Shown here: positions 1 to 7,179 of the stretch, one piece after another
How positions within the stretch are numbered: the stretch's first letter is position 1
Layout of the letters: every line of letters begins with the position of its first letter
DNA from: Hoylesella loescheii
GTDB lineage: Bacteria > Bacteroidota > Bacteroidia > Bacteroidales > Bacteroidaceae
Assembly: GCA_021531755.1 (NCBI GenBank)
Contig: JADYUK010000004.1
Coordinates: forward strand, 62,001-126,000
DNA: 64,000 bases
Direction: 5' to 3'
The notes under the pieces: model-generated
What the model was told of the DNA's origin: nothing
Seen by the model: only the letters and a program-made list of their open reading frames with translations
The model's database searches: none
Translations under genes and position numbers: made by a program

Positions 1-10
1 ACTTCCGTTG

Positions 11-190
11 TCAGAATTGGTTAATGCCTCTTCTGTAAACCTTTTCTTCTTTGTCCTCCTTGTTTACATTGCATACTTTTCCAATGGATGACTGAGCCCA
101 ACTTGTCCGGTCCACCTTGTCCACAATGGCAACATTGTCAACAGCGTGTACAGAATCCACATTGTCCTCTTCACCGAATCCCTCTGTCAA
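11..190 (-). CDS. Possible small ORF at element left edge, no ATG
   Basis: An open frame of about 59 codons lies just downstream of the ATPase gene, with TTG at 190 or GTG at 160 as the only start options. Its predicted product is charged and hydrophilic with a lysine/glutamate-rich C-terminus, which is compatible with real coding sequence. I do not recognise it. It could be the tail of a frameshifted gene or chance. It is listed because the interval 1-224 otherwise holds nothing. Confidence 0.25.
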   Translation of the reverse strand: MTEGFGEEDNVDSVHAVDNVAIVDKVDRTSWAQSSIGKVCNVNKEDKEEKVYRRGINQF

Positions 191-224
191 ACCAGATAGT
201 ATATGGGGGTCGCCTGGTTAATGA

Positions 225-899
225 CTAAATGGTTCTATAGGAGTCATTACTGTAGATTATTTTCTCAACCATCTCATTGAGACGGTCTGCTATACGGTCT
301 TTGTAATGCTCACGGATTTTTTGAGGAGTAAGATTCGTGGTTATAAAGGTAAACAGCTGCTCGTCGTAACGCTTGGTCAGCAAATCAATCACGGGCGTGT
401 AGACGTTACCATAAGCCAAAACCTCCATAGGTTCTGTACCCAAATCGTCTATGCCAAGCATATCTGTTTTCGCCAGTTCCAGAAACTTTTGATAATCGTC
501 CTTGCACAACTGGGCAATATATTTGGCATCCACAATTCGTATTCCGTACCTGCTATGGTCATCAGGATTTGGTATCTCCAAATGATTCAATAGTTGTTGA
601 AAAGCTTTGAGCATAGTACTCTTACCGTTGCCACACTCCCCACAAAGGAGTACCCCGAACTTAGAATCATTGGACGTTAGCCAGTGCGCCATCTGATTCA
701 ACTGAGACTTTACTTCTTCGTTGTAGATAAATTCACGATGACGATACTCAACCTCGGCCATACACGCCGCCAACAGATAGTAGTAGGCCATTTCTTCTGT
801 CATGTCGAGCCTAAAACGAGCCTTCGTAGTCCGAAGACTTAGCAGGTGTTGCTTCAACCGCTCTACGCTTGTCATGATGTCCTTGCTTGTTATTTGCAT
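225..899 (-). CDS. DnaC/IstB-like AAA+ ATPase of the element
   Basis: The 224-aa protein has a Walker A motif GECGNGKS at residues 87-94, a Walker B core (GIDD, about 149-152) and a sensor/arginine-finger region (TTNL, then DRIADRL) near residues 188-205. This layout is that of DnaC-type helicase loaders and IstB-like ATPases. In phages and islands such proteins load the replicative helicase at the element's origin. The start overlaps the 3' end of the upstream gene by up to 89 bp; an internal ATG at 875 would shorten the overlap. It pairs with the winged-helix protein at 811-1566 as an element replication module. The host helicase loader role is inferred. Confidence 0.75.
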   Translation of the reverse strand: MQITSKDIMTSVERLKQHLLSLRTTKARFRLDMTEEMAYYYLLAACMAEVEYRHREFIYNEEVKSQLNQMAHWLTSNDSKFGVLLCGECGNGKSTMLKAFQQLLNHLEIPNPDDHSRYGIRIVDAKYIAQLCKDDYQKFLELAKTDMLGIDDLGTEPMEVLAYGNVYTPVIDLLTKRYDEQLFTFITTNLTPQKIREHYKDRIADRLNEMVEKIIYSNDSYRTI

Positions 900-1566
900 T
901 GCTGAATTTGTTGTTTAACGGCTGTTTGACCAGCCAATTTACGAAATGATTCTTGCAGTCATTCTTTTCTCTTTCTAATTGCCCGGTTGCTCTCAGGTAC
1001 TGAAAGAACATACTGACTTTTTCCTTCACCATCTCTATACTTGCGTCCGTCATGCCCTTTGATAGAAGAAGTCTGAATACCGATTCGAGCCAATCTTGAT
1101 CAGCAAGAAACATTCTTTCCAAATCATCCAATCCCAAAACTTTTTTCACACGTGCGTTCGTTATTGAATTATCTTTGTCTTTTTCTTTGTCTTTTAAAGG
1201 TGACAACGACTCCGACAACAGACCCGAAAATTGAGACGGCAACTTATCCGACAACTCGCCCGACATCTGACCAGACAACTGTTCATTAGATTCCGTTAGA
1301 GTGTAAAGTGGATTGTCGTTAATGCCAGAACCAGGAGTAAAAGTTATGAGCCCCTTTCGTCTCAACCCCTCACGTGCCTTCATCACATTTTGTTTGCTTG
1401 TATTGAGATAGACACTGACTATCGCGGTGGGACAACGTATTGGCATTCGCCACATCTGCGTGTTGGCTCTGTTAAGCAAGTAGAAGTATAACGCAGCTTC
1501 GCTGGTGGTAGAACCAGAATCTTCTGCCATGCGCCAGAACCTTGCTACCAAATTAAACATGTTCAT
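811..1566 (-). CDS. Winged-helix DnaD/replication-initiation-like protein
   Basis: The open frame extends upstream to 1761, but the ATG at 1566 is preferred: it is preceded by AAGAGGAG at good spacing, and the upstream part only shadows the HTH gene. The 251-aa product has an N-terminal winged-helix-like segment (about residues 5-90, with a recognition-helix-like stretch around TSKQNVMKAREGL). A serine/leucine-rich linker follows (about 95-125, repeating SG or SD every 4-5 residues), then a charged linker and a helical C-terminal domain. This layout resembles DnaD/RepA-like initiators that sit beside DnaC-like loaders in phages and islands. The function is inferred from context. It overlaps the downstream ATPase gene, suggesting translational coupling. 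Confidence 0.6.
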   Translation of the reverse strand: MNMFNLVARFWRMAEDSGSTTSEAALYFYLLNRANTQMWRMPIRCPTAIVSVYLNTSKQNVMKAREGLRRKGLITFTPGSGINDNPLYTLTESNEQLSGQMSGELSDKLPSQFSGLLSESLSPLKDKEKDKDNSITNARVKKVLGLDDLERMFLADQDWLESVFRLLLSKGMTDASIEMVKEKVSMFFQYLRATGQLEREKNDCKNHFVNWLVKQPLNNKFSNANNKQGHHDKRRAVEATPAKSSDYEGSF

Positions 1567-1579
1567 AAACTCCTCTTTG

Positions 1580-1867
1580 TTATTTTTTAGCGTTAACATT
1601 CTTGGACTTGATAAGTTCATCAACAGCCTTCTTTGAATACAAGCTACGTCGTCCAAGTTTATAAGCCGTGATATCACCATCTTTCTCCATACGCCAGAGT
1701 TTGGTGGTGGAAACATGTAGATGGTCACATACCTGGTCACGTGTGTAATACTCTTCTTCAAGCGATGCCTGTTCTACGGGCTTTTGTCCGTTTAATATCT
1801 CTTGTACAATTTCTGTTATGAAGGCTTTAAGCTCGCCATCCTGTAACATTATAAAATTTCCTGTCAT
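1580..1867 (-). CDS. Helix-turn-helix excisionase/MerR-like DNA-binding protein
   Basis: The 95-aa protein has a C-terminal HTH_17-type domain. It contains TRDQVCDHLHVS, then a recognition segment ending in TKLWRMEKDG, and a wing with ITAYKLGRRSLYSK (about residues 42-80). The family includes excisionases and small element regulators. It lies 13 bp upstream of the winged-helix gene and 25 bp downstream of a TAATTTTGCA promoter (minus strand), so it is probably the first gene of the replication operon. ATG at 1849 is an alternative start. It could act as Xis or as operon regulator; the sequence alone does not decide. Confidence 0.7.
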   Translation of the reverse strand: MTGNFIMLQDGELKAFITEIVQEILNGQKPVEQASLEEEYYTRDQVCDHLHVSTTKLWRMEKDGDITAYKLGRRSLYSKKAVDELIKSKNVNAKK

Positions 1868-1891
1868 ATAGTTCTATGTTTTGATTTCTGC

Positions 1892-1901
1892 TGCAAAATT
1901 A
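1892..1901 (-). promoter_or_regulatory. Promoter -7 element TAATTTTGCA
   Basis: On the minus strand this reads TAATTTTGCA, matching the Bacteroidetes -7 consensus TAnnTTTG, and lies 25 bp upstream of the HTH start codon. It would drive the leftward HTH/replication operon. Confidence 0.55.
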
Positions 1902-1921
1902 GTGAGATTGCAAAACATAAA

Positions 1922-1956
1922 ACCTCGGCAAAAAATACTACGATTTCTGCCGAGGT
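1922..1956. repeat. 9-bp inverted repeat upstream of the replication-operon promoter
   Basis: ACCTCGGCA (1922-1930) and TGCCGAGGT (1948-1956) form a perfect 9-bp inverted repeat with a 17-nt spacer. It sits just upstream of the TAATTTTGCA promoter, a position suited to a regulator or integration-factor site. The rest of the gene-free interval 1868-2096 is AT-rich with no convincing coding sequence. Confidence 0.6.
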
Positions 1957-2096
1957 GATATTAACAAAAAGAGGAGAATATTTAACACAAGTCCTCAAAA
2001 CATCCGGATAAAAACTAGAAATCCCCTCCGTTTTGCCATCATTCAAAACGAAAGGGAAATAAAAGTAGATTAATGAAAACCGCTACATCTGTAGCA

Positions 2097-3497
2097 CTAT
2101 TGAATAATGTCAGGTGACATAAGCATTCGGAAACGAACAACTATATCACGCACGTGCTTCTCTGCTTGCTTAATCTGTTTACCCGTTATACTAATGTTAT
2201 AGTCTTTTCTATTTGTCAAGGCGTGATACAATGCCTCTGCATGATCAAAGCCCATCTTTATCACATACTGAGGAAACTTTTCTCTCAAAGCATTATGGTA
2301 ACTGCGATAGGAATACTTGTCATTGAGCAGTTGGCATTTGTCCAAAGCCGCAAAGATGTACGCAAAGATGGAATCTGTATCATTAAACTGTTTATCTTCT
2401 GCTATAATCTTATCCATCTCCATGATTATCTGGTCACGATATTCTGGGCATATCATTTCTTCAAGAAGCAGACAGGTGTCTCTACGTCCCCTTCTGCCTT
2501 TCAAGTCCATAAGAGCAGAGGCTACAATTTTTTTTGTAGGGCCCTTCTCTATATTCTTCCATTGGCCTTTTGTATATCCTGCCTTCTCAAAACTTGCATA
2601 TACCAGACTTTGTATTGCCTCTATTCCGAGCGTCTTTATAAAGCCAAGATTGCCATCACTCAAAAGATTCTTTGAAATGACTTCAACCGCATTTGAGAAG
2701 CCGTTATCAAAAGCCAACCAGTAAAGGGTGCTATTAAAATGTGGATTATTGCTCAGGATTTTCTGCCTGGTTGCCTCATTATTCAAAGACGAGTCCATAA
2801 TACTACCCAATCTGTCATGGAAAGACAAGTTTCCCGATGACACCATGCTCTTCGTGTATCCATCGGTACCAGGTACAAAGCATGATATTAGTGCCATCAT
2901 ATCCTTGACACCTCCAAGTGATAATATGTCCATCAGACTATTGAATCCTTTCGTCGCAAAAGTCATGTCACCATCACAAGCCTTATTCACACTGTCAAGG
3001 AACTCCGCATACTTTTGGGGATGGTCATAATGCCAACGTCGTAGAGCCAGAAGGTTCAAATCCTTCTCAATGGTTGAAAGTTCTTCTTTCTCCTCCACCT
3101 CCTTTTGCTCCACTACACTCTCCACCATCTCCAGCATGCCAAACCTCCGTAATACATCTTTGCGTATCTCTATGCTTTTAAATGCCTGTTCCAGTCCATC
3201 ATCAAAATACAAAAAGCAACAAAGGGCATACAAAAAACCATCGTTTTCTGCTATGGCTTCTGTGTATAACTCATTAATGGTCATGTTTTCCTCTTGCAGA
3301 CACATAAAAACAGTCAAGAGATTTATTAGCGATTCTATGTCAACATCAAATGTCTTGGATATTTTGGTTATGTCAGTTTCGGTAGCAAGTGCATGACACA
3401 ACTCCTTGAACTCTGCATACTCTTCATGGTTATTTGCTAACCATGTAGATAAAACCTCCTTATCTACTGTAGTTATTTCTGCGTTTCCTTCTTCCAT
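2097..3497 (-). CDS. Unknown 466-aa element protein
   Basis: I do not recognise this family. The frame is open from a GTG at 3581, but the ATG at 3497 begins the coherent protein; the upstream part crosses a 26-bp tandem duplication. The product is soluble, mostly helical and acidic in its first third. A glutamate-rich hinge (about residues 130-145) is followed by a long helical domain and a basic C-terminus. There is no signal peptide, membrane segment or recognisable catalytic motif. It lies between the DUF1016 nuclease and the HTH gene, and could be cargo, a DUF1016 partner or a replication accessory. Confidence 0.6.
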   Translation of the reverse strand: MEEGNAEITTVDKEVLSTWLANNHEEYAEFKELCHALATETDITKISKTFDVDIESLINLLTVFMCLQEENMTINELYTEAIAENDGFLYALCCFLYFDDGLEQAFKSIEIRKDVLRRFGMLEMVESVVEQKEVEEKEELSTIEKDLNLLALRRWHYDHPQKYAEFLDSVNKACDGDMTFATKGFNSLMDILSLGGVKDMMALISCFVPGTDGYTKSMVSSGNLSFHDRLGSIMDSSLNNEATRQKILSNNPHFNSTLYWLAFDNGFSNAVEVISKNLLSDGNLGFIKTLGIEAIQSLVYASFEKAGYTKGQWKNIEKGPTKKIVASALMDLKGRRGRRDTCLLLEEMICPEYRDQIIMEMDKIIAEDKQFNDTDSIFAYIFAALDKCQLLNDKYSYRSYHNALREKFPQYVIKMGFDHAEALYHALTNRKDYNISITGKQIKQAEKHVRDIVVRFRMLMSPDIIQ

Positions 3498-3532
3498 ATA
3501 TAATAAGCGTTTCCTTCTTCCATATATAATAA
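3481..3532. repeat. Perfect 26-bp tandem duplication over the start of the unknown gene
   Basis: Positions 3481-3506 and 3507-3532 are identical. Each copy carries a minus-strand ATG followed by GAAGAAGG. Because 26 is not a multiple of three, the two ATGs are in different frames. The inner one (3497) opens the 466-aa gene; the outer one (3523) opens a 16-codon frame that stops inside the gene. Confidence 0.9.
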
Positions 3533-3581
3533 GATGTGTAGATTTATATAGTTGTTTATACCAAGATATAATCTCGACCAC

Positions 3582-4793
3582 TTATTTTTCCAACTGTTTT
3601 AACAGGAAGTCTTCAAGCGTTTTCTTGTCTGGCAACTGAAGCATGTAGGTTGATACAAAGAGTTGGTTGTCCATGCCGGCGAGAGCGTATTCCACCATCT
3701 TCTTGCCTTTTCTTGTACATAGAAGAATGCCAATAGGAGGATTGTCGCCAGGTTGCATCTCGTGCTCCTTGTAATGAGAAACGTAGGCATTGAGCTGACC
3801 AAGGTTCTGATGTGAGAACTCCTCGTCCTTCAGTTCTATAATTACGCCACAATGCAGGATCCTATTATAGAACACCAAGTCAGGGTAATAATACTCGTCA
3901 TCAATGATAATGCGCTTCTGGCGTGACTCAAAACAGAACCCTTTACCCAGTTCAAGGAGAAAGTCTTGTAGGTGGTCGATAAGAGCATTCTCAATGTCTT
4001 TCTCGCCAACCACCTCATTCGCCTTCAAACCAAGGAACTCAAATGTGAATGGTTGGCGTATCTGTAATTCGTTATTGTCATGACCTTGTAAAGAAGGGAG
4101 CGAGAGCATCTTCTCAGGGTTACTGCTGATACCAGTACGCACATAGAGATTTGTGCTTATTTGACGGCGCAACTCACGCACAGACCATGTACACTTGATG
4201 CACTCCTGTTCGTAGAAGAAACGTGCAAGTGGATCATCAACAGTCATAATCTCGACAATATGCGAAAATGACAGCCTGGAAATAATCATCTGACCTGTCG
4301 TTCTGAATCCGTCCGACACTGTCGGACTTTTTTCTACGTGTTCATTTTCAGTCATTTGAGCATCGCACAATCCCGATGCATCTTTGGTCTCCAACAATTT
4401 GTCCGACACTGTCGGACTTATTACGCCAATGATGTTCTCAACCATTTGAGGATAAAGTCGGTAAAACTTTCTTGAATTCTTGAAAAGGGTTTCTGTCAGT
4501 CCTTTCCTGTTCACTCTTTCTTCCAGTCTCTTCAACAATTGAGTTCCGTACTCAGCCCGATCTTTACCATGTTGTTCAAATTCTATAATGTAATAGCCAT
4601 ATAGCCAGTTCCGCATTGTCTGCATACGGTTTATAGCTTTGACTGCAGTGGTTTGGGCTGCATCATGAGTATCTCGAATTATCTTGGTCAGTTCATCAAA
4701 AGAATGAGTATTCTGACTCCAATCCTCGACAGGCAGTTCCATGCCATCGTGGAGGTATGTTGTAGATTCGTTAGCCATAATTGTATAATTCAT
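3582..4793 (-). CDS. DUF1016/YhcG-family PD-(D/E)XK nuclease
   Basis: This 403-aa protein has the two-domain layout of DUF1016 proteins. An N-terminal helical domain contains WLYGYYIIE and GTQLLKRL (about residues 60-90) and a conserved SW.VREL segment near 203. A C-terminal PD-(D/E)XK nuclease core carries PDLVFYN (304-310) and the catalytic IELK (319-322). Family members are widespread near restriction systems and on mobile elements; their exact role is not settled and recombination or defence has been suggested. Two copies of an SPTVSD peptide 30 residues apart are encoded by identical 17-bp palindromes. It ends one base before the open frame of the next gene, so the two are probably cotranscribed. 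Confidence 0.9.
   Translation of the reverse strand: MNYTIMANESTTYLHDGMELPVEDWSQNTHSFDELTKIIRDTHDAAQTTAVKAINRMQTMRNWLYGYYIIEFEQHGKDRAEYGTQLLKRLEERVNRKGLTETLFKNSRKFYRLYPQMVENIIGVISPTVSDKLLETKDASGLCDAQMTENEHVEKSPTVSDGFRTTGQMIISRLSFSHIVEIMTVDDPLARFFYEQECIKCTWSVRELRRQISTNLYVRTGISSNPEKMLSLPSLQGHDNNELQIRQPFTFEFLGLKANEVVGEKDIENALIDHLQDFLLELGKGFCFESRQKRIIIDDEYYYPDLVFYNRILHCGVIIELKDEEFSHQNLGQLNAYVSHYKEHEMQPGDNPPIGILLCTRKGKKMVEYALAGMDNQLFVSTYMLQLPDKKTLEDFLLKQLEK
4311..4417. repeat. Two identical 17-bp palindromes 90 bp apart inside the DUF1016 gene
   Basis: GTCCGACA-C-TGTCGGAC occurs at 4311-4327 and again at 4401-4417. Each is a perfect palindrome with a one-base centre, encodes part of SPTVSD on the minus strand, and is exactly 30 codons from the other, so frame is kept. 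Confidence 0.9.
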
Positions 4794-4827
4794 TAAGTTA
4801 TGATGTAATTCGCTACGATGTGCATCA

Positions 4828-6327
4828 TTACGACAAAGCGGCGACTATTGCTTTCTTCTCTTCCTCGCTCAACCCCATCAGCATTTCAATCAGCTGCTTG
4901 TTGTCTGCCTTCTTTGCCTTAATTTTTGGAGGCTTGGAGTTAAGCAAGTAGTGGTTGTACTCCAGCATTTTTGCCAATGGGTAAGCACCAATATAGTTTG
5001 AGGTGATGTCACCATTGCCACTATGCCCCATGCTGTCGCTTATGTACTTGTAAGGAACTACGCCAGAATTATTAAGGTTGGTTGCAAAACTATGTCTTGC
5101 CCATGTTGGTGAAGGCTTTTGCTCCATTCCAAGCATATCAGCGACTTTCTTCATGTGTTCCCGAATATAGCGGTTATATCTCTGAATAACCCACACTTCC
5201 TGTTCAGGCGTTATCTCATCACTCATTATCGGGAACACTCTTCTACCCAAGCGAGGTTCGTTACCATACTTGTCAAGAATGGCTTTTAGCTCCGGAGTTA
5301 TTGGGAAGATTACCTCACTTGCGCTTTCGTTTCTGTCGCGTGTCTTGTGGCGGAGAAATCTCATCTGCTTTCCGTGGGTTGAATAGTACCAATCATCATA
5401 TGTCAGGCGGAGTGTATCGGCAAGGTTCTGCCCATCGCCAAGATACATGAACAGGAAGAGTCCAAGGTCACGGAAGATAGCTTGCTTCTCTCTTGGCATA
5501 TACAACTCATGCCCATTTTCATCAACGGCTTCATCCTTCTTCCAAAAGTCATACAGAATACGCATGGTTGCCGTATCAAGAAATTCGTGCTTGCGACTTT
5601 GGGACTTGTTGTAGCCGGAATCTTTGAACATTTCCTTTGTGTCGCCCTTTACAAGTCCTCTTGATATGCAGATATTGACGATAGTTCTGAAGCTACGCAA
5701 ACCGATGGCAATGGTTGTTACGCCAAGGCCGGACTTTTTCATTCGCTTCACCCATTCCTGCACAAAAGCCTTATCAATATCTGCAAAAGCAACATCGGTA
5801 CCCATATCCTTGACAAAACGTCTGTACACATCCTTGTTGCATCTTGCAGAGCCAGCTTTGCCTTCGTTGAGTTTGCCCTGCATGTACTCTTCCCAGATGG
5901 AGTAGATGGTTGTATTCTCGTCCTTCTTGCCCTGGTATATGTCTTGAAGTTTGCGAAGCGAGAAAGTATTGGTGTCAACCAATTCGTTTATAAGCTGGCG
6001 AATCTTCTCCATCCGATTCTTCATCTCGTCACGTTCCGCCATCTGGACACGTCGTCCAGTTTTCTCGTATTCACAAATATCTAACCACTCTTGCAAAGTA
6101 TAAGCCCTTCCAAGCCTAAGGAAAGCTTTCTGTCCTCCATGACAAACACGCACGGCAACAGGAATAGGCTGACTATAATCGCCAGCCTTACGAATGTCAA
6201 GAGTCAAAGACCCATATACACTACCGTTGGAAGACGTGAATTTGACAAGGCACTTGTCTCCCCTTTTGTTGGATTTCTGCTTCTTTATAGCATCTTTTGT
6301 GGTTTGTTCCGCTTTTTGTGACTTCAT
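4828..6327 (-). CDS. Tyrosine recombinase/site-specific integrase
   Basis: The 499-aa protein has an N-terminal arm-binding region (about residues 25-100), a SAM-like core-binding domain (about 140-235) and a C-terminal catalytic domain. The HxxR block appears as ARHSFAT (410-416), followed by MGHS (433-436) and the likely nucleophile Tyr445 in SNY. The first catalytic arginine of box I is not obvious: the segment reads GDGQNLADTL (297-306), as in several Bacteroidales integrases of the IntDOT type. It lies about 180 bp from the attachment site and would catalyse integration and excision at tRNA-Met. The leader holds a TAACTTTGCA promoter and three 9-bp direct repeats. Confidence 0.92.
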   Translation of the reverse strand: MKSQKAEQTTKDAIKKQKSNKRGDKCLVKFTSSNGSVYGSLTLDIRKAGDYSQPIPVAVRVCHGGQKAFLRLGRAYTLQEWLDICEYEKTGRRVQMAERDEMKNRMEKIRQLINELVDTNTFSLRKLQDIYQGKKDENTTIYSIWEEYMQGKLNEGKAGSARCNKDVYRRFVKDMGTDVAFADIDKAFVQEWVKRMKKSGLGVTTIAIGLRSFRTIVNICISRGLVKGDTKEMFKDSGYNKSQSRKHEFLDTATMRILYDFWKKDEAVDENGHELYMPREKQAIFRDLGLFLFMYLGDGQNLADTLRLTYDDWYYSTHGKQMRFLRHKTRDRNESASEVIFPITPELKAILDKYGNEPRLGRRVFPIMSDEITPEQEVWVIQRYNRYIREHMKKVADMLGMEQKPSPTWARHSFATNLNNSGVVPYKYISDSMGHSGNGDITSNYIGAYPLAKMLEYNHYLLNSKPPKIKAKKADNKQLIEMLMGLSEEEKKAIVAALS

Positions 6328-6361
6328 ATTGCCTTAAACCTCCGTATTTATTGAAGGTCTC

Positions 6362-6392
6362 GGTGACCTTTTGGTGACCTTCAGGTGACCTT
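6362..6392. repeat. Three GGTGACCTT direct repeats with 11-bp period
   Basis: GGTGACCTT starts at 6362, 6373 and 6384. The 11-bp spacing puts the copies on the same DNA face, between the integrase start and its promoter and about 120 bp from the tRNA remnant. This fits arm-type sites for integrase or excisionase, or an autoregulatory operator. Confidence 0.85.
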
Positions 6393-6408
6393 CTGAAATG
6401 AAAACTGA

Positions 6409-6418
6409 TGCAAAGTTA
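6409..6418 (-). promoter_or_regulatory. Integrase promoter -7 element TAACTTTGCA
   Basis: The minus strand reads TAACTTTGCA, matching TAnnTTTG, 82 bp upstream of the integrase ATG. Transcription would cross the three GGTGACCTT repeats. Confidence 0.55.
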
Positions 6419-6507
6419 GGCAATTTTCTGAAATCTACAAAATAAAAAAAGGCGTTGAATATCAGCGTTTTATGATTATTTATAATTTTGTGAAATATAT
6501 TGCAAAT

Positions 6508-6554
6508 AGACTCATAATCTGGAGGTCATAGGTTCAAGCCCTATCTGGTCCACC
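6508..6554 (+). other. Displaced 3' part of tRNA-Met(CAT): element attachment site
   Basis: The anticodon loop CTCATAA (6511-6517, anticodon CAT 6513-6515), a full T-arm (stem ATAGG 6528-6532, loop TTCAAGC, stem CCTAT 6540-6544) and the 3' acceptor strand CTGGTCC with discriminator A (6545-6552) are present. The 5' half is absent: only three bases left of the anticodon loop can still pair, and AT-rich element DNA follows. So this is the 3' segment displaced by the element; the intact tRNA should lie at the far left end outside the window. Confidence 0.85.
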
Positions 6555-6563
6555 CTGAAAATC

Positions 6564-6596
6564 AAGCAGTTAACGTCAAGTTAGCTGCTTTTTTTT
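6564..6596 (+). terminator. Rho-independent terminator of the original tRNA gene
   Basis: AAGCAGTTAAC (6564-6574) pairs with GTTAGCTGCTT (6580-6590) across a 5-nt loop, with one G-T wobble, and runs into eight T. It directly follows the tRNA 3' end. Confidence 0.8.
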
Positions 6597-6896
6597 ATGC
6601 TCTTGCGTAAACAATGCGTAAACAAACTGTTTGAGTTTACGCATTTCCGAAGTTTGAGTTTCATTGAAATGCCTTGATATTATATTATAAGGTGCTGTGT
6701 GACATTACCATGTTGCCATTTCCTTGCCAAAGAAATGGTAGTAGTAATAGTAGCTAATACGCACGGAAAAAGGTCCTTTGAATATGACAAGTTTTCTAAT
6801 TTTACCAAATATTTACTATTTAAACTTAAAATTTTCATTCTGGACAAAATGTGTGTGGATAGTTTTTTGTAATTTTGTAACTAAATATAACTGTCA
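6597..6896. other. Gene-free AT-rich interval with a 9-bp inverted repeat
   Basis: TGCGTAAAC (6615-6623) and GTTTACGCA (6635-6643) form a perfect inverted repeat with an 11-nt loop; an extra direct GCGTAAACA precedes it. No coding sequence or clear promoter is seen in the rest of the interval. Confidence 0.5.
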
Positions 6897-7099
6897 ATGA
6901 GTGATATGAATTAAGATTGTACTTGCGGGGAATAATCTTCCAAACAAGTAAATTAGGCAGAGATCAAGCAACCATCTCAAAATGGGTAACAAACTCTGCT
7001 CAACCTCCTTTGGAAACCCTCATCCAGATAGTTCAATGCTTGGATGTAGATGTACAAGAATTCATTCGAGTTCCTGAGCATAATCCATTTAAGGATTGA
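6897..7099 (+). pseudogene. Decayed XRE-family HTH regulator
   Basis: The last 48 codons (GRDQATISKW..., then TNSAQPPLETL) are a clear XRE HTH and closely resemble the intact regulator at 10491-10769 (TVSKWCTNSSQPPLESL). Upstream, the matching N-terminal coding sequence is split between frames. ATG AGT GAT ATG (6897) stops after five codons. Then IKIVLAGNNLPNK reads in another frame to a stop, and the final frame starts again at SKLG after an apparent loss of about 14-17 bp. It is therefore a frameshifted relic, placed upstream of the lipoprotein operon much as a regulator would be. Confidence 0.7.
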
Positions 7100-7179
7100 A
7101 AGTGTTAAAACCAATAAAGAAGTTCTCGCTGTTGGAGATAACTAACTTTTTCAAACTTCCACAATTAAATATTATAACT

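Larger units (their letters stand above)
1..6554. mobile_element. Right end of a tRNA-Met-integrated element (ICE, island or prophage), left end outside window
   Basis: All genes from 225 to 6327 run leftward from a terminal tyrosine recombinase. The right border is a 3' tRNA-Met fragment at 6508-6554 that lacks its 5' half, as expected when an element inserts into a tRNA gene and displaces the 3' end. Cargo is an integrase, a DUF1016 nuclease, an excisionase-like HTH protein and a two-gene replication module (winged helix plus DnaC-like ATPase). No relaxase, conjugation or virion gene is visible, so prophage, ICE and mobilizable island cannot be told apart here. The DNA is clearly more AT-rich than the region after 11 kb. 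Confidence 0.8.

Noticed and set aside
1864-2046. 60-aa ORF upstream of the HTH gene
   Set aside because: It covers the promoter and inverted repeat and has no protein-like character.
3498-3581. GTG start at 3581 for the unknown 466-aa gene
   Set aside because: It abuts the stop of the upstream gene without a ribosome-binding site and runs through the tandem duplication; ATG 3497 begins the coherent protein.
6508-6554. Intact tRNA gene
   Set aside because: The D-arm, 5' acceptor strand and most of the 5' anticodon stem are missing.
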